Notes: a model not told the origin generated them from the sequence alone. A stretch of DNA of 57,032 nucleotides from Bimuria novae-zelandiae CBS 107.79 (GCA_010015655.1 ML976697.1:1-57032); one strand, 5' to 3'. Positions 46,783 through 57,032 are shown, numbered from the stretch's first letter. Translations and numbers: made by a program.

Positions 46783-46787
46783 CTTAT

Positions 46788-47604
46788 AGTCCCCTTTATA
46801 ACATGTTAAGAGAGGAACTCCTAATACTTAAAAAAAGCTAATAAAGTATTTAAATTATAGTTTTATTTAAGTTAGTAAATTTAGTGTAGCTACGCTAGTA
46901 TTATTTACTAAAAAACCTAGTAGTAGACTAAAGTTCTATATAAACTATTAAGCGCTAAACGCGCTCTGAAAGAAGGAATAGTACTTATCACTATTAATTA
47001 GTAAGATACTCTAATCACTAGTAAAGGTAAAATAGTTTTCTAAGCTAAATATAATTTAGGCATTTTATAAACTCTATATTATAAAAGGAAAAAAGTAAAA
47101 GACTGCCTTTCAGACCTAATTTAGTCTCTATAAATAGCTAGTAGTCCCGTTCGGGTTAGCGAACACACCTAGCAAATTTTAGCAATATATAAACTAGGTA
47201 CTAAAAAAGCACTTAAATAAATTCTGCTTTACGTGTATAGATAATGTCCTAATCGTTTCCTTAGGATTAAGAAGAGATTATGTAGAGAAGGTCCGCATAG
47301 TAATCAAGAAGCTAGTAGCTATAGGACTATAGCTTAATATTAAAAAGTTAGAATTCTACGTTAAAAAGACTAGATACCTAAAATTTATTATTACTATAGG
47401 TAAAGGCGCAAGCATAGATCCTAAAAAAGTTAAAACTATTTAAAAGTAAGTAGTACCTACCTTAGTTAAAAAAAAAAAGTATAAAATTTTATTAAATTTA
47501 TAAACTTTTACTACTAATTTATTAAAAATTTCTCTAAAATCACGAGCTTCTTTACTAAACTTAGTAAAAAGAGCGTAAAATTTTAGTAAAAATAAGAGTA
47601 GTAG
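46788..47604 (+). pseudogene. element G reverse transcriptase, inactivated
   Basis: Reads 'YSPLYNMLREELLILKKA', then 'ALNAL' (about 46950), 'PFGLANTPSKFQQYIN-like' (about 47145-47190) and an active site 'CIDNVLIVS' (about 47235-47262; YIDD is usual, second Asp now Asn). It continues with 'YVEKVRIVIKKLVAIGL', 'LNIKKLEFYVKKTRYLKF' and 'GASIDPKKVKTI', the Ty3 RT thumb. The part after 47460 is the connection region. It ends at the target duplication of copia D. Confidence 0.88.
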
Positions 47605-47780
47605 TGTCAGATAAAAAGCATATCAAGTTCGGAGGATCAGGGGTAGCCCGAAAAAGGCCAGGGATTAACCGAGAACACACAGAACCTGCCAAGGGAACCC
47701 CGTAGACAGGAAGAACAACCTAATACATTAATTCAACCCCCCGAATCATCAGGACATCTATTAAGACGTAACATCTAATA
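47605..47780 (+). repeat. 5' LTR of copia D
   Basis: TGTCAGATAAAAAGCATATC... to ...AACATCTAATA. The final CA has become TA. Confidence 0.95.
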
Positions 47781-47804
47781 ATTAAGAGTCTTACTGCCTT
47801 AACA
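47781..47804 (+). other. conserved leader / likely primer-binding region of copia D
   Basis: ATTAAGAGTCTTACTGCCTT, nearly identical to 2156-2133 (minus) in the left-edge copia, and directly next to the LTR in both. The tRNA partner is not identified. Confidence 0.55.
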
Positions 47805-47813
47805 AGAGCGAAA

Positions 47814-50800
47814 ATAGCAACCCAAAACCTAAATTAAACTAACGGAACGATTATTCTTCGCGATAACACCAAATACTGCAGCTAGCTTAACTAACTACAA
47901 GCCCGCTACGTCGTATACAATACATAGGCGCAAGTTGACCCTGATTTAGCGATTACCCCACTCACGGAGCCATTTGAGCCCGAGCTACCCAAGATAGTAG
48001 ACTATACGCCAGCCGCAACCCTTCTAGACGGCGTCTTACTATTAAGACTATCCGAACTTTCGTCCGCTGGACTAAAGAGCTACAAAGAGGATTTGGACCT
48101 CTATAAACTCCAGATAGAGAAATACAAGATACAGTACATAAAGTATAAGACTAAAGTCGTAAGTTTGCAGCAGATCGTAGTGTTTATCTAGTTATTAGTA
48201 GCACCGCATCTACAACGCACTTGCTGTCTCTTAGATACTACTATTAAAAAATAGATTATAAAGCTAAAAGTAAAAGTAGGAGTTACCTCTAAGTTTAAAT
48301 AAGAGCAAGCGCGACAGCGATACTATAGCTTGTTAAAGCCTCTACGCATAGTAAACAACTAAGACATATAGCTTACTAAATATAATTATGCCGTAATAGA
48401 GGCTAAGACACTAAACGTGTCTAATACTACATAATTTAATCCTGTAGCTATAGACTTTATGTTAGTAGTAAATAAGATAGCTCTAGTATGGGCTGCAACC
48501 TTCTAATTAAATAGAAAGGACCTACCTGGCATAGACCGAAAGGACATAATAGAACGTTTCCGAGAATATATAATGCTAAATTATCTAATAACGCGAAATA
48601 GAAGCTAAAAGGCAGCGTTCGCAACGAAAAACTTATCTTATCTCGCTAAAAGTAGCCAAGCTGCCTAGAGCATGCAAGGGGATCCCTAACATACAGAAAT
48701 AGGAAACTCTCGGGGTACAAAACAGGGTAGACCCCGACATTAACGTATAGCTGTGAAGGATAATAATCGTGCACCTTTAAGCTCTTTAAACCCTTAACAA
48801 GGTAGTAGTAACTCCGCTAAAGCGGACGCTAATCGTGGTAAACCTGCTAGAGCAGGCACTAACAAAACCACTAAGTGTCTAGCCTGCGATATAAGACACC
48901 CTATTAAGAAATGCTTCTATCTCTACCCGGACAAAGCACTAGAATAGTAGGAGCCAAACCTAAGAATAGCTAAATACGTTGCTCTAAAACAAGAGCACGA
49001 TGCCGATTTTCAAAGTCTACTAAGAGCTTAAAGCAGACCTAGAACCAAGACTTTATCTTTTAAGAATTCCTATACCCTAACTCCAGAGATTACTAATTAG
49101 TAACTAAATAAAAGATAGATTTTAAAGGTGCAAGCCGCCTATTCTGCGACCTTTACTATAGACTAATTTAACTATCCTCTTCGGCGTTCTTTTATCCTTA
49201 ACTCGGGCTCGACGTGCCACATCACGAACGACCCTAACCAGATTTAGAACTATTAGCCACCTACACAAGGCGACTTTATATAGGCAGGCGACACTTAAAT
49301 CTAGGTAAAAAGATACGGAACTGTTATCTTAAACCTAAAACACAAACAGGGAGCTAAAAGACTAGTACTACATAACGTAGCAATATGCCCAGACATGCTA
49401 TGTAACCTAGTCTCCTTCTAAGTGCTAAGGCAAAAGGGATTCTAATAGGATACCTAATTAGAGCCCACTACCCTAAAGCGACTAAATAGAACAACTATTA
49501 GAGAGCTCACCAAAATTTATAGATAATAAGTATTAGAACACTAACCCGTGCACTATACAGCGCACTATACGCATTCCTATAATTCTTAAACACAACGACG
49601 ACCTTAAAGAGCATTAGCCCTCCTATAGCACAAAAGGCTTGGTTATCCAGGACCCGCCGCAATTAAGCACCTAGTACAGCGAGCTAAGGGGGTGCGCGTT
49701 AAGGGAATTACAATAGTAGAGTGCAACTCATGTGGAAGAGTAAAGATGCGAAGGCAGATAAGCCACGCACCTAGGATTAATAAGTAAGGATCTGCAGAAA
49801 GGCTTTCTATTAATTTCTACACCTACGAATTACTATCGTTTAACAAAGAGAAGAGCCAGATGCTTGTTACGGATAAATATTCTGGTCTCTAATAGGACTT
49901 CTACTTCACGGATAACCGAACAGCAAGGTTAATTATTAAGACATTAATAATCTTCTTCGGATTTCTTAAGAACCAATATGATATCACTCCAAAAGTTATT
50001 GAAACGGACAATAAGATCACCACAGTCAAACCCGAAGTTAAGCGGTGGCTGAAAAGCCTAGGCATAATTATTAAGCCTTTAGTACTAGACACGCAAGCTT
50101 AAAATGGCGGCGCTAAACGCTTAAGGGGCGTGAATAAAGAAAAATCTTGCGTAATGCGTCTGGACGCAAACCTTCCATGGGAACTCTAGCCTAAAATTAC
50201 AAGAGCTAGAGTGTATCTATATAATTAAACGCCAAACTACACGAACAACTGGAAAACACTATACAAGATATTCTTTACACGAGTATCACTAGCTAATAAG
50301 ATTGTTACGTCTATTAAGAAACTAAACTTAGCCTACCTAAAGGCGTACGGATGCAAAGCATTCGCTATAACAGACGATACCCACCGTAGAAAATCAAGAC
50401 TATAACGACTCGACCCTAAAGCATGGATTAGATACCTTATTAGATACTAGTTATTAAACATTTACTAAATATAGATACCGACGCTAGCCAAGGTTATCAA
50501 CACGCGAGACGTCGTATTTAATAAAAACACAATCTTTGACGGGAAGATAAAGGATCTAATAGACAACATTATGCACAATACGCTAGCCAAGATAGCTATA
50601 TATATTAAGATAATTAAGCTACCACCACCAGTGCACTAACCAGAAACCGAATTATTCTACGAAGACGATATCGCAGAAAACGAATTACCCACAGAGGACG
50701 AAGTAGACCTACCAGGCTACTATCGAGGAAGGAAGATTAGAGATCACTACCTAACACCACCTTTAACTCTACTACCTACAGCTCTGCTAGCATAGCTAAT

Positions 50801-52625
50801 AACAGGGGAAAATATAAACCTACCCGAGATTACTTTATCTAAGACAGTCCCCTAGGCAGTAGCTTTCATGGCAGGAACGGAAGTAGGAAAGGTTGGAAAA
50901 CATAACAGGAACATAATTAATAAAGCCCAGATAAAAAGATTACTAGCGAAGGGCGTTAAGATTCACTAATTATAGTTACCTCCGCCACCCACTTGTAAAA
51001 CGGACCTTAACTAACATCTAATAGGAGAATTATTCCGGGAAGCGCAGCAATCGCATCTGGACAGTTATAGAATTACCTAATCCTGGATGGAAGTACCGTA
51101 CAAGATAGTAAAGGCAACAGGCCAACAAATCCTAGACTACATGTGGGTGTATGTGTATAAGTTTAATAAACATTACTAGTTTATCAAGTGCAAAGCGCGA
51201 CTAGTAGTTAGAGGAGACTAATAACGCAATATAACTTCCTAGGATACCTACGTAGTAATATTAGCTAGAAGATCCTTTCGCTTACTTATAGTAATTACTA
51301 CTAAATATAACCTTAAACTTATATAATATAACGTTACTAACGCGTTTATACACGTATTACTAGATTAAGAAGTCTATATGCGCATGCCGCCTGGATATTA
51401 AAAACCTAGTACTATCCTTAAAGTCTAGAAGGCACTCTACGGACTGCGAATCTTATTACTTCTTTAGTAGAAAGAGTTTACAGCTACGCTTATTAAGTTT
51501 AGTTTCTAGACCGTGCCCTATAAGCCATGCTATATAATTAAGGATAGTATTATTATCTTCTTCTACGTAGACGACATTATTATTACGCACCACCGAGACA
51601 AAGCTAGCTAAGCTTAGTAAGTTGTAGAATAACTTAGGAAGAAATACTTAATAACAAGCGGAGAAGACCTACTATAGTTCCTAGGAATTAAAGTAATTAG
51701 AGATTAGCAGAACCAACTTATTTAACTCTCCTAGGCCGCATACTATGACAAAATTAGCCAGCTGGTTGATGACCAAACAATCCGACATGACACCCCAATG
51801 GGCATAGGGGAGCTTAAGCCGAGAGAAGGGCTGGCTTCGCTCACAAAGATTAATAAATACTAACGTAAGATCGGATCACTCCTATATACAGCTATTAGTA
51901 CCTAACTAAATATTATATTCGTAACCTTAAGGCTGGCGAGATTCTTATTAAATCCTGGCCCAGAACATTATTATGCGGCTAACTGAGCCCTGCTATACCT
52001 TAATAAAACAAAGTGGAAGACACTTTAACTTAGAGGAGGCGAATCCTTGCAGGTAGCAAGTAATGCCTTATTTACGGATAACACTTTAGACCGTAAGAGC
52101 TCGCAAGGCTACGCTATTAAGCTATTTAATAGCCTTATTGCATGGCGTGCAAGCAAATAAGACACTATTACTATGTTAACTATAAAAGCCAAGCTCCTTG
52201 CTCTGGCGCAAGTCGTAAAGGAAGCTATCTTTACATCGAGATTAATAGAGGAACTAAAAGTTAAGCTACCTAGCCCTACTATTATAATCTAATGTAATAA
52301 CTAGCAAACTATTTGGCTAATAACGCAAGAGATCTCGAAGCTGCATACGAAGCTTCGACACGTTAATATATATAACTACTAGCTCTGATAGGAAGTAACC
52401 AGGGGAAGGATAAAGGTAGAATACACTAAATCCGCAGAGATAATTGCAGACGGCTTAACTAAAGCACTCCTAGTAAATTAGTAGCAGAACTTCCTGAAGT
52501 AACTAGGACTGGTGGAGGTAAGGGATTAAAAGGTAGCTAATAAAGCACCTTTAGAGGAGATTCAAGACTAGCTTAATAACCTCACCCTCGTCTAATAACC
52601 TTAGCCATGGCTCGAACGGCTCTAA
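47814..52625 (+). pseudogene. copia D gag-protease-integrase-RT-RNase H polyprotein, inactivated
   Basis: The likely start is at 47814, where ATA stands in an AAAATAGC context (ATG to ATA by a TG-to-TA change). The frame then holds for 1,603 codons to TAA at 52623-52625. Gag: 'LNQLQARYVVYNT'-like opening, 'GLKSYKEDLDLYKLQIEKY' (48085). Knuckle 'CLACDIRHPIKKCFYLYPD' (about 48880-48935) with all ligands present. Protease: 'ILNSGSTCHITND' (49195; D to N). Integrase: finger 'VECNSCGRVKMRR', core 'IETDNKITTVKPEVKRWL' open at 50000-50090. RT: 'YKIVKATGQQILDYMWVYVY', 'LYGLRILLLLW', and an intact YVDD ('FFYVDDIIITHH', about 51560). RNase H: 'FTDNTLDRKSSQGYAIKLF' (52075), 'ADGLTKALL'. Confidence 0.92.
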
Positions 52626-52637
52626 GCTGAGGGGGTG
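52626..52637 (+). other. polypurine tract of copia D
   Basis: GCTGAGGGGGTG directly before the 3' LTR, the same form as in E and F. Confidence 0.8.
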
Positions 52638-52813
52638 TGTCAGATAAAAAGTATATTAAGTTCGGAGGATCAGGGGTAGCCCGAAAAAGGCCAGGGATTA
52701 ACCGAGAACACACAGAACCTGCCGAGGGAACCCCGTAGACAGGAAGAACAACCTAATACATCAATTCAACCCCCCGAATCATTAGGACATCCATTAAGAC
52801 GTGACATCTAACA
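52638..52813 (+). repeat. 3' LTR of copia D
   Basis: TGTCAGATAAAAAGTATATT... to ...GACATCTAACA, 176 bp, terminal CA intact. Confidence 0.95.
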
Positions 52814-52818
52814 AGTAG

Positions 52819-53085
52819 TGTGCGTTTAACTTTTTAAAAAAAAGTCTTTATTATAGAGCTAGTCTCAGCTTACTTTAATCCTAATAAGGACTCCATTCTA
52901 GAAGCAGACGTATTAGAATAGTTTATAAATAGTTACTTTTCTTAGTATAATAAAAAGAGTATACTAAGGCCTATAGTATACTTCTCTATTAAAAATAGCC
53001 CCGCGGAATGCAATTACGCGATTCACGATAAAGAGATATTAATATCTAGAATATAGCAAACCATATAAGTTTAGTAAATTTAAAT
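52819..53085 (+). pseudogene. element G RNase H, truncated
   Basis: Continues G after copia D: 'KVFIIELVSAYFNPNKDSIL', 'EADVLE' (first catalytic Asp kept), '[21 protein letters not shown]', '[17 protein letters not shown]' (Glu and Asp kept). After about 53040 the match to Ty3 RNase H fades, and no integrase follows. The right boundary of G is therefore set here with uncertainty of some tens of bases. Confidence 0.8.
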
Positions 53086-55480
53086 AAGGAAATTTTTCAC
53101 TTCTCCTGCTACACGATTAGAGGGAGGGGAGCTATATTAGAAGCTAGGCCTCTAAAGTACTTAGCTAAGAAATCTTATAGCCTAAGCCTAAAGTAACTTT
53201 AAGAGCTACTAGGGTACCTTTAAAGTGTTAGAAAATAGACCTAGCCCTTCTAGAGTTAGTTCTTTCTACTTAGAAGCCATATATATAGCGTAGGGAGGAG
53301 CTACTTAAACTCCTTATTGAATTTATCTGTATTCTTCTGGCATCTCAGGTTCCTCGAACCCAAAGCCCCCTTACATAAGTAGGCATATTAGCTCTTACGA
53401 GGACATTATTTATTTCCTAAAGACTATTTATTATAATACCATTATCTACTACTATAAACTAACTAGGGAGCTATATAATATTAGCCTTAAAAGATAGCTT
53501 TAGTATTTAAAATAAACTTACGAAAGTGTTCTTATACTTTTAATAAAATATTTTAAAGTTAGTAGTATAAACTTAAAAAAGATTAAAAGTCTTTTTAACC
53601 GCGATAGTAATGCGCTCTAAGAGCTAAATAGCCTAAAAGAAAAAATTAATAAGGCCTAAAGTAGTAGTAGTCTTACTCTTAAAAGAGGTATAGTAATTAA
53701 TAATAGTAATCTTACAAGTAGAATAGAATGCGTTAAAATTAGTAAAAATGGCCTTTTACTCTTAGCTACTCTTCAAAACTTTATTTATAAGGTAGCTTAT
53801 ACTAATAATTATAATGTTAGTAAACTTTTCACGTCTAACTTTATTAAGGGTAAGCTAAATCTAAGTAGAAGAATAAGTTAGTTAAGCATACCTTAAAATT
53901 ATTTAAAATAAGTTGAACTAAAGCATACTTGTCTAGTGTAGCTTATAAGCTTAGAGGTATAGCACTTCTTATAAAATACTATCTTACCTACTAGCACCTA
54001 CTAATAAACATATCTATAAGTAATATAATTAATATACTAGCGCTTAATTATCGCACATAATAAGATTAGGCCTTAAAAGCTAAGCTTATTAGGTTAGCGA
54101 GTGCGTACACCTAGGCTAATAAAGAACTAAAAAAGAAGTTAAAAGAGTAAAGAGGCAAGTTAGAAGGTAGAAAGAAGTAAAAAAAAGTATAAAAGCAGGT
54201 TTAGAACTTACTTTATAAGCTTTAAAAGAACTAAACTTCTTAGTAAGCTAGCTAAAAAGAATTACGCTAGCGTTAAAAATAATAGCTTTATTTTTTAAAA
54301 GCTTAGTTTTCTTAAGTTAGTAGCTAAGTAACTATAACAGGAATAGAGCTTTCTTTATCTTATTATTAAAATTAATAGTACGTTTTTAACGCTTAAGAGT
54401 CCTTATTATATAACTATTATGCGAAAGGCTAGCTATCTTATTAAAATAAGAAAAGGAATTAGATTATGAAGTTAAAAAAGACTAGGCTAAAAGTAAGACG
54501 TTATAGTGCATAAAGTTAAAATGAGAAAAAAAAGAGTATAAAAAAGTAAGGTTTAGAAGCTAGGTATGAAGTAACTTTATATATATAATAATAAGTAAAC
54601 GCACTAGCGCAAATACACTACTATAGTAACTACTTATAGCAAGAATATAAAATTAGACACGTAAAAATAAAACTAATAACAGGTTTACGATAGCAAGAGG
54701 ATTACAAGCAGATAATAAAATAAAAATAAAGCTATATAGTAAGATAAAACAAGGAGATTTTTCTTTACCCCCAATAAAGGGAAAGAAGGTATATAATAAG
54801 CTACGTCTAGTTATTATTTTAGATCTTTAATCCTTAGTTATATAAACCCTAAATATATAAGTTTAACGTCTGAAGCTTAACTTTAGACTACATATCAAAT
54901 TTATAAGTATTCTTTTAGTACCTTTGGCTGCTTAAGCATCCAGCCTTATAAAGTGTATATCTAGATTAGCTTAAAGTTACTTTATAAAGTTAATAATACC
55001 GCGTTTAGTGTCGAGCTTAATCGCGATTATATTATAATTATACTAACGCTAGATTTATTATACAGTATTCTGGAGCTAGCGGCCTAGCTAAGTCTTTAAT
55101 TTTATTAAAAAGGACTCTGTTTCGTACTAACGAGAGTATTAATAAATAGCATAAGTATTCTACTTATTATTATTTTTAGATTAGGTTAATTAAAATTTAA
55201 ATAAAGGGATAGACAGCATCCTTTAGCGTATAGTAAAAGATCTATTTTATTAACTTTAATTTAGTATAGACTTAATAAAAGTCTTGATTAGCCGGCCTTT
55301 TACTATTACTCCTTTAATATTATTATTTAGGTAATTTATAATCTTATGTCCTAAATAGCCCTAAACTTAATAAGCTAGCGTTAAAGATATTTCTTAAATT
55401 TTTAGTGCCTCTAATAAGCGAGTTTAAATAGTTATTATAAGTAAGAATAACTTTGTTAGACGGCGAGAGGTATCTACGTT
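53086..55480. other. heavily mutated sequence of unknown origin, 2.4 kb
   Basis: Strongly TpA-rich. A short stretch at about 53310-53370 is markedly less mutated (CTGGCATCTCAGGTTCCTCG). On the plus strand, about 53380-54060 reads as a Pro/Ser/Asn-rich frame broken by TAG/TAA. Then about 54108-54260 reads as a lysine-rich, probably coiled-coil segment ('NKELKKKLKE', 'RGKLEGRKK'), which could be the tail of a pogo-type transposase, though I see no DDE core next to it. From 54260 to 55480 I can follow only short fragments, one of them 'IILTLDLLYSILELA'. No LTR, TIR or target duplication bounds the block. Confidence 0.35.
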
Positions 55481-56165
55481 AATAAGCTAGTAGCCCTTAT
55501 AGTACTCTAAATAACTAATAACTCTATATTTATTATATAGCGTATCTTAACCTAAGGTAAAGTAGATACTAATATTACGATAGCGTTTAAGACTAACTAC
55601 GCTTATAATAAAGCTAGGTACTAAAGTAATATAAGTATTTAGCGTTAGTGCTATGCCTATTAGTATATTAACTATAAGAGTTTTTTTACTTTAGATTTTA
55701 ATCTTATAATAGTGCTTACTTACTTTAATAATTATACTAGTATTTTTAACACGCTCATGTTCCTAGCCTATTTAATTAGTTATATTAATAATGTAGGTAT
55801 TAGAATCTAGATTAAGGATCTATTATTTTTAGAGACGCATAGTGTAGTTATTAATAGTAATAATAGGTAACTTGTTTAGTAGGATTACGTTACAGTTATT
55901 AGCTAGTATAACTAGGACTTTACTTATTATACTATATAAGTCTATTATAAAAGCTAAGCTGCTATTGCTTAGTAGACGCCTATTATTAAATTAAATTACT
56001 ACAGTAGCTAGTGTTATCTTTAAAAAAACCACTATTTATTTTATTTACTGACTTTTATATTCGCGTAAGTAGACTAGGTTTATTTTATAAAACTTAATTA
56101 ATATACTAGCGCGTAGTATGATCTATCTTAAAGTTACTTAGTAATAAGTAAAAGTCTTTATTAAG
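55481..56165 (+). pseudogene. unrecognised coding relic, about 225 codons
   Basis: A plus-strand frame interrupted mainly by TAG: 'NKLVALIVLQITNNSIFII', 'FNTLMFLAYLISYINNVGI', 'LFLETHSVVINSNNRQLV', 'DYVTVISQYNQDFTYYTI'. It is acidic and aromatic, unlike the basic retroelement proteins around it, and I know no family with this pattern. It runs into the LTR at 56170, so the original 3' end may have been cut by that insertion. It may extend leftward into 53380-55480. It could be a captured host gene or an accessory protein of an unidentified element. Confidence 0.35.
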
Positions 56166-56169
56166 GTAG

Positions 56170-56489
56170 TGTTAGGATCTGAACGAGCGGCAGTAAAGGA
56201 GGGCCAACGGCGGCCATGGCGGGGTAACCCATAGTGGGACCGCACTACCGAGGTCACGTGATGTACCCTCACGCCAAGATAGTGATGGCAGTACTATTAC
56301 TGATGCTAGTACCATTAGACTAAGGTCATGATGGCACAAAAACGGGTGATGACAGAAGAAAGCCTACAGGTATATAGAGAGCTCGAATATCCCTCTGGAT
56401 ATGCGTGTTCAATCTGTTTATTAATCTATCGTTTGGATCTGAATAAGCAACCTTGTTGATTTGATTGTGCTATACACACCTTTGATACT
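56170..56489 (+). repeat. 5' LTR of right-edge element
   Basis: Starts TGTTAGGATCTGAACGAGCG. The motif GTTTGGATCTGAATAAGC recurs near its end (about 56431). The end is placed where homology with the leader at 17945 begins, and the terminal CA is not clear. No partner LTR lies in the window. Confidence 0.55.
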
Positions 56490-56654
56490 AACGCCCTTAG
56501 TGACAGGCGCAAGCTATTACTATAACCCTCTCTCGTCCTATTAGTACTCCTACCCGAGAACTAACCTTAGCCCCTTAGAGAATAGCTACCTCTTTGGGAT
56601 CTTAATATCTTGAATACCTTTAACATAAGTACTACTAGGACCCCTACCTCTTCC

Positions 56655-56948
56655 ATGGCTTCGGACAACTACGTTACCCCTATGGGGGATGGCAAGAACA
56701 AGGCACACAAACCCGACTTATATAATAGTAACCATACCCTTCTTAACACCTAGCTATTACAACTAGACCTCTACTTCTTTAACTAAAACTAAGACCTTAA
56801 AGACAAAAAGAAGGTTATCTTCGCAGTAACCTATATGCAAGGAAGCGCTAAAGAATAGATCTATCCTTACCTAGTTAAATACCTAGACATGGATCACGAC
56901 AACAAGGATAAAGACTATATTAACAGCAACGAAGATACTATTGACATT
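56655..56948 (+). pseudogene. gag of right-edge element, N-terminal fragment
   Basis: The ATG at 56655 (CTTCCATGGCT context, favourable for fungal initiation) starts 'MASDNYVTPMGDGKNKAHK'. The gag core 'KVIFAVTYMQGSAKE' follows, then 'IYPYLVKYLDMDHDNKDKD', a pattern of Ty3-type retrotransposon gag (x-A-x-x-Y-x-x-G-x-A-x-x-W). There are only a few in-frame stops (four or five TAG/TAA). It stops being gag-like at about 56948. Confidence 0.7.
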
Positions 56949-57032
56949 AACATGTTGGTTCAGCACTTGGCGCGGTTCGGCAAATGGCGCACCCCCGCAT
57001 TTTCCACCCAATCCTTCACCCACCCATAACTC
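56949..57032. other. GC-rich end segment of different origin
   Basis: From ACATGTTGGTTCAGCACTTG on, the TpA bias disappears and C-rich sequence takes over up to the window edge. It no longer matches gag. It looks like the first bases of a different, unmutated insertion (a DNA transposon end is possible). An assembly join cannot be excluded. Confidence 0.4.

Larger units (their letters stand above)
47605..52813 (+). mobile_element. Ty1/copia element D, complete, nested in element G
   Basis: 5.2 kb with 176-bp LTRs (47605-47780 and 52638-52813) and a perfect AGTAG target duplication (47600-47604 and 52814-52818). The LTRs differ at about 8 positions, all transitions. The leader ATTAAGAGTCTTACTGCC matches that of the left-edge copia. 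Its gag and knuckle also resemble that element, while A, B and C form another group. Confidence 0.96.
33070..53085 (+). mobile_element. Ty3/gypsy element G in four pieces, split by copia B, C and D
   Basis: Pieces are 33070-34210, 40029-40600, 46783-47604 and 52814-53085. Read in that order they give gag with a knuckle, protease end and RT lead-in, RT, and RNase H, collinear with a Ty3 pol. Each gap is one complete copia element with its own 5-bp duplication (AAAAG, CTTAT, AGTAG), so G was there first. Integrase is not found after 53085, and no LTR is securely identified. G is the most heavily mutated element of the cluster. Confidence 0.85.
56170..57032 (+). mobile_element. 5' end of an LTR retrotransposon (probably Ty3), cut at the window edge
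   Basis: LTR (about 56170-56489), leader (56490-56654) and the start of gag. The LTR has little RIP damage. The leader is homologous to the fragment at 17820-17945. The element is either interrupted after about 56948, where composition changes abruptly, or truncated there. Confidence 0.7.

Noticed and set aside
49901..50092. 63-codon minus-strand open frame
   Set aside because: Antisense to the open integrase core of copia D.
13316..53085. possible alternative genetic code in which TAG/TAA are read as Gln
   Set aside because: Stops also replace Trp, and Cys, His and Asp codons change to Tyr and Asn in the same direction. The repeat pair at 5586/5957 shows directional mutation, which RIP explains without recoding.
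53086..55480. integrase and 3' LTR of Ty3 element G
   Set aside because: No H2C2 finger, DDE spacing or chromodomain could be read in any plus-strand frame, and no LTR pair is found.
1..57032. tRNA, rRNA or conserved host genes
   Set aside because: I looked for cloverleaf-like GC stems, rRNA core motifs and long intact frames and saw none that hold up by eye.

Overview
The window reads as a transposon graveyard from a filamentous ascomycete (Pezizomycotina); I could not name the species. No host gene is recognisable in 57 kb. Almost every coding relic stays in one frame but is broken by TAG and TAA where Gln or Trp codons (CAG, CAA, TGG) are expected. TpA is very common, CpA and TpG are scarce, and CpG is kept. 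That is the footprint of repeat-induced point mutation (RIP), and it argues against simple CpG decay. Copia and Ty3 elements with fungal-type domains, a Tad1-like LINE, a pogo/Fot1-like DNA transposon and a Crypton-like tyrosine recombinase fit the same type of host.

Layout, left to right. 1-2380: 5' half of a Ty1/copia element, minus strand. 2557-4483: a complete pogo-like DNA transposon with terminal inverted repeats and TA duplications. 4701-5590: an unrecognised coding relic. 5586-6096: two 140-bp direct repeats. About 6115-7477: a Crypton-like recombinase, minus strand. 7478-13315: a complete Ty3 chromoelement, minus strand, with LTRs. 13316-17818: a copia body without LTRs, plus strand. 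17820-21528: a copia element, minus strand, that has lost its reverse transcriptase by an apparently in-frame deletion.

21529-32892: a copia element (called F here) split inside its polyprotein by a Tad1-like LINE (23578-29485, minus) with a 14-bp target duplication. About 33070-53085: a Ty3 element (G) cut into four pieces by three separate copia insertions, B (34211-40028), C (40601-46782) and D (47605-52813). Each of the three has a perfect 5-bp target duplication and paired LTRs. 53086-56169: three kilobases of heavily mutated sequence that I cannot assign. 56170-57032: the 5' end of a further LTR element, with an abrupt change of composition in the last ~83 bases.

The elements do not work together as a pathway. 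The window is a record of successive insertions: G is older than B, C and D, and F is older than the LINE. The most thought-provoking signals are (i) element C, whose two LTRs differ at one base in 250 although its body carries at least 40 in-frame stops, (ii) the copia with RT excised in frame, and (iii) two coding relics that match no family I know. Domain boundaries are read by eye and are approximate unless an LTR, TIR or target duplication fixes them.
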